Of a stretch of 16,954 bases of DNA, positions 15,021 through 16,954 are shown one piece after another; position 1 is the stretch's first letter, and each line of letters begins with the position of its first letter. The stretch comes from JANNAV01 sp031384695 (GTDB lineage Bacteria; Pseudomonadota; Alphaproteobacteria; Rhodobacterales; Rhodobacteraceae): positions 1 to 16,954 of the forward strand of contig JANNAV010000175.1 in the NCBI GenBank assembly GCA_031384695.1. The letters are read 5' to 3'. The notes beneath the pieces were generated by a model. It did no database searches, was not told the DNA's origin, and worked only from the letters and a program-made list of their open reading frames with translations. Position numbers and translations under genes: made by a program.

Positions 15021-15722
15021 CTATTCCCAGATTGCCTCAAATGCGAGGTACTCCGAGATGACTCCCCGGACCATTAGGCTTGATTCAGCTACGGCAAGAA
15101 ACCTGTAGCGACCGTCCTGAACAGTTATCCAGCCGTCGGCGCAGGCCTCGTCAGCGATTAGAATCCGTTGCATTGCCCTACTGCCGACCTCTGGCCACCC
15201 ATTGACGTCGGGAACTGACTCGAAGTGGTTGCGCTGGTCGTCGGTCATGGAAACCACAGGTATTACAAGGACATGGTGGGGCTCATCAAGGCGGGGTTCG
15301 TTGAGTTCGTAAGCGGCGTGGCATCGTGCCAGCTTCAATATGACCCGCCGCACCCTTTTGTCCTCGGGTTGCCAGACGTGGACTGCTCCTCCACCGATGG
15401 TCTCGCCCTGCCTGTGCCCCCGTTCGATCCTATCTCGCAGGCTGCCGTTCCGGCGTAGTGCCCGCTTGATCTTCTCCCGAGACAGTAGTTCTGGGTCGCT
15501 GGTGCCGCAGATGACACATTCGATGAAGCAGGCGAGATACTCTTCATCGCCTGAAAACCCGTTGTTGCAGTCCCCGCAACTCGGCAGGGACGGCATATGC
15601 TTGGGGTGCGGCAGGTCCAGAAAAACCTTCGATGGCGCGTGGTCTTTCGACTGTGTCTGTCCACCACAATGCACGCAGAATCCCTTTTGGCGTTCATCGC
15701 CGTAGTTTTCCAATTTTTCCAT
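15021..15722 (-). CDS. HNH-endonuclease-like protein with CxxC zinc-binding pairs
   Basis: A 233-residue cytosolic protein. The N-terminus has the layout of a treble-clef HNH nuclease: C16xxC19, then a KDHAPSK motif (Asp27-His28, Pro30, Lys32), then C49xxC52 followed directly by NNGFS and a GDEEYLACF stretch. The two Cys pairs probably bind zinc, and the DH plus Asn may form the active site. The remaining 170 residues show no domain I recognise. The ATG at 15722 is preceded by GGAAG at 8 bases; an upstream ATG at 15737 is also possible. Codon use looks less GC-biased than in the housekeeping genes, which suggests acquired DNA. It could be a defence or mobile-element nuclease, but no partner gene identifies it. 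Confidence 0.65.
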   Translation of the reverse strand: MEKLENYGDERQKGFCVHCGGQTQSKDHAPSKVFLDLPHPKHMPSLPSCGDCNNGFSGDEEYLACFIECVICGTSDPELLSREKIKRALRRNGSLRDRIERGHRQGETIGGGAVHVWQPEDKRVRRVILKLARCHAAYELNEPRLDEPHHVLVIPVVSMTDDQRNHFESVPDVNGWPEVGSRAMQRILIADEACADGWITVQDGRYRFLAVAESSLMVRGVISEYLAFEAIWE

Positions 15723-15782
15723 GAACGGCCCTTCCATATGTTACTCAGTTTGTCCTACAGCAGCGCCGCGTCCAAGGGTGCA

Positions 15783-15980
15783 TTGTCTATTTTGTCTAAC
15801 ACAGGCACCTACGCCCAGATCGTGGGCCGCGTGGTGGCGGTGCACCCCGAGGCCAAAACGAGCGCCCGTTCCGTGGCGTCCACGGCGGCAGCCCTGCGCA
15901 AGGGCGGCACGGACGTGCCGAAACGCCAACCGGCGCCGACTGCCAAAGCAGTCAGCGAGGACCCAGCGCACGGGTCATGA
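15783..15980 (+). CDS. Possible small protein of 65 residues, TTG start
   Basis: I do not recognise the family. The frame reads from a TTG at 15783, with AAGGG 4 bases upstream, to TGA at 15980, and codons 10-50 have the strong G/C third-position bias of real genes in this genome. The protein is basic and probably helical (YAQIVGRVVAVHPEAKTSAR, then SVASTAAALRKGGTDVPKR), which may fit a small DNA-binding or winged-helix fragment. It is divergent from the HNH-like gene with a gap of 60 bases, and 13 bases after the stop lies a 13-14 bp hairpin that would suit the end of a transcript. The alternative is a 3' remnant of a longer gene, because the frame is open further upstream without a coding signature. 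Confidence 0.42.
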   Translation: MSILSNTGTYAQIVGRVVAVHPEAKTSARSVASTAAALRKGGTDVPKRQPAPTAKAVSEDPAHGS

Positions 15981-15993
15981 TTGGCCCTGTCCG

Positions 15994-16022
15994 GTCCCGA
16001 CCGACCTCAGGTCGGTCGGGAC
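15994..16022. terminator. Very strong hairpin
   Basis: GTCCCGACCGACCT and its exact reverse complement AGGTCGGTCGGGAC flank a single C, so a 13-bp stem with a 3-base loop (TCA) can form. No T-run follows on either strand. It sits directly after the small reading frame ending at 15980 and probably acts as a terminator or RNA-protecting structure. A binding or recombination site for a protein is an alternative. Confidence 0.6.
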
Positions 16023-16053
16023 GTAGTGCCGCCGCAGTATGCCTAAGCCGGGT

Positions 16054-16320
16054 TGATGCTACACTTTCCAGAGCCGTAAGGCGCTGAAACGGAACGATAA
16101 TTCTTCCAGTGATGTATCTGTAGTATATGTAGTATCTATATCTCTTATAAGTATACAGACAGAGCATATAGGGGGTGGTGGCATAGGGGGTGCAGCACAG
16201 CACCGGCCATATATAAGTTTCGGCCTTTTATGCTACAACACGTACTACGTCGAGAATTACTCAGCAAAAACATGCGCTTATGACGTAACCCAGACGCTAC
16301 ATTCGATGCTACGCACTACG
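16054..16320. repeat. AT-rich block with several short repeat families
   Basis: The block is clearly richer in A and T than its surroundings. ATGCTAC-type motifs occur four times: ATGCTACA at 16056 and 16230, ACGCTACA at 16294 and ATGCTACG at 16306, the second and last followed closely by ACTACG. TGTAGTAT is tandem at 16119 and 16128 (9-base period). ATAGGGGGTG is repeated at 16168 and 16183 (15-base period). A small palindrome ACGTA-C-TACGT lies at 16240-16250. Repeats of this kind occur at origins, partition sites and operators of mobile elements; none of these is established here. Confidence 0.5.
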
Positions 16321-16402
16321 GCTGGAAAATTAAGGTCGGGCGCACCGCATCGCCTTGAAGGGGCTAGACCGCCCTGCGTCGTCCGTCTGCCCTGTGTGCG
16401 CT

Positions 16403-16432
16403 TCTGGCTTTCTGCCCCTCTGGCTTTCTGCC
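16403..16432. repeat. Perfect 14-base tandem direct repeat
   Basis: TCTGGCTTTCTGCC occurs at 16403-16416 and again at 16419-16432, separated by CC (16-base period). A partial copy, TCTGCC, lies at 16386-16391. Such a duplication may come from replication slippage or be a paired binding site. Confidence 0.8.
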
Positions 16433-16542
16433 GCCACCTCGCGCCCCGTATGGTTTTGCGCGCGAGGGAGCTGACCCGCGCGGGCATAAAGCCCATCGTG
16501 GGTGACGCCTGCGGCCCGCCTCTTTCGATCGCCGATCTGATG

Positions 16543-16934
16543 GTGCGACTTTCAAATCCTCGCGGAACCAGCCCCCGCCATCATCCCCACACGTCCCGTT
16601 GGTGGTCAGCCCGCGCAGTCGAGCGGTCGTCGTCGGCCTCCGGCCAGACCAAACGAGGGATCGTCAGTCTTACGTCCCCGAAAGGGGCCGAAAAGGCGAA
16701 CCGTTCCAATGCCTTGGAGGGGAGCGAAACCCAGGCCCGATCCTCGGCCCGACGCAGGGGGGTCAATTAACCCATTTCCCGCAGGGTTCGGGCCGGCGCC
16801 CTGGGGTGTTCGGATGCCCTGTTGCCACCGCCGGTGCTGGGCCGCCCACAGTCAATGTCAGGAAAAAATGAAACGACGGCGTGCGGGGAAGCCCACGGGG
16901 CACACGGTGTGCGGGAATGGTGCAGGAGAACGAC
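16543..16934 (+). ncRNA. Possible structured RNA leader, perhaps the 5' region of a group II intron
   Basis: GTGCGAC at 16543 matches the GUGYG that opens group II introns. Downstream the plus strand is crowded with small hairpins: CCCC-GAAA-GGGG (16676-16687), GCC-GAAAA-GGC (16687-16697), TCCAA-TGCC-TTGGA (16705-16718), GGG-loop-CCC (16720-16732) and GCACA-CGG-TGTGC (16900-16912). Two stretches could pair with the 12 bases before the proposed 5' boundary in the order expected for exon binding: GTCGGC (16632-16637) with GCCGAT (16531-16536), and CGTCAG (16662-16667) with CTGATG (16537-16542), each with one G-U pair. Against this, the distance from boundary to the second pairing (about 120 bases) is short for such introns, and chance pairings are common in GC-rich DNA. 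The reverse transcriptase and the 3' domains would lie outside the window. Confidence 0.25.
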
Positions 16935-16954
16935 ATGACCAAGGGGGACAGGAG
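16935..16954 (+). CDS. Start of a gene cut by the right window edge
   Basis: An ATG at 16935 is preceded by CAGGAGA with a 6-base spacing, the best ribosome binding site in the right-hand region. Only six codons are inside the window (MTKGDR), followed by two bases of the next codon. Too short to identify. Its position after a hairpin-rich leader would fit an intron-encoded or other mobile-element protein. Confidence 0.45.

Larger units (their letters stand above)
15981..16934. other. Long stretch with no convincing gene
   Basis: About 950 bases between the small reading frame and the partial gene at the right edge. I see no protein-coding region I trust: the longest plus-strand frame (16306-16770) has an irregular composition rich in Arg, Ser and Pro and no recognisable motif. 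From left to right it holds a strong hairpin (15994-16022), an AT-rich block with short repeats (about 16050-16320), a 14-base tandem duplication (16403-16432) and a GC-rich part dense in small hairpins (about 16543-16912). Confidence 0.6.

Noticed and set aside
16541..16571. A tRNA 3' end, because TTCAAAT followed by GGAACCA looks like a T-loop and CCA end
   Set aside because: The flanking bases do not form a 5-bp T-stem and no acceptor or anticodon arm precedes it.
16306..16770. A 154-codon plus-strand frame in the right non-coding stretch
   Set aside because: The product is of irregular composition without motifs, has no ribosome site, and runs through tandem repeats and hairpins. Only a short middle part (about 16449-16560) reads at all like protein.
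14888..16954. A second copy of the tRNA-Asn 3' end as an attachment site
   Set aside because: I looked for the T-arm and acceptor sequence to the right and found no copy in the window.
1..16954. CRISPR arrays
   Set aside because: No regularly spaced repeats of CRISPR length are present. The short repeats at 16054-16432 have periods of 9-16 bases or irregular spacing.

Overview
The window looks like the chromosome of a GC-rich alphaproteobacterium, most likely a member of the Rhodobacteraceae. The pointers are the strong G/C bias at third codon positions, the run NDUFA12 - MlaD - DUF2155 - aat, the complex I accessory protein NDUFA12 itself, and a rhizobial/rhodobacterial type fructose (Frc) ABC transporter. 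Identities come from reading protein motifs and remembered families. No database search was run.

Region 1 (1-3764) is a sugar uptake locus. On the minus strand are the 5' part of the permease frcC, cut by the window edge, and the periplasmic binding protein frcB. frcB carries one in-frame TAA that truncates an otherwise intact protein. A strong stem-loop separates the two. Divergently on the plus strand are a FucU/RbsD-type mutarotase and a ROK-family repressor-like gene, coupled by an ATGA overlap. The divergent gap holds a perfect 7-3-7 inverted repeat framed by outward-facing -35-like hexamers, which suits a shared operator for the ROK protein.

Region 2 (3837-8595) is housekeeping: aat (N-end rule transferase), a convergent minus-strand cluster NDUFA12 - mlaD - DUF2155 with start/stop overlaps, clpX, clpP and a CDP-alcohol phosphatidyltransferase related to E. 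coli YnjF. Region 3 (8769-12369) is a tightly overlapping ynjBCD-type ABC importer: a binding protein with a twin-arginine-like signal, a double-length permease and an ATPase. It is divergent from the ynjF-like gene. Region 4 (12483-14743) is a divergent pair: an EnvZ-like sensor histidine kinase with no response regulator beside it, and an MBL-fold hydrolase.

Region 5 (14813-16954) starts with a tRNA-Asn(GTT) gene, after which the sequence changes character. It holds an HNH-like protein with four cysteines, a divergent 65-residue reading frame starting with TTG and followed by a very strong hairpin, an AT-rich non-coding block with several families of short repeats, a perfect 14-base tandem duplication, and a stretch dense in small hairpins leading to a well-placed ribosome binding site and the first six codons of a gene cut by the window end. 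I read this as accessory DNA downstream of a tRNA. The last part could be the 5' structured region of a mobile RNA element such as a group II intron, but that is a hypothesis only.
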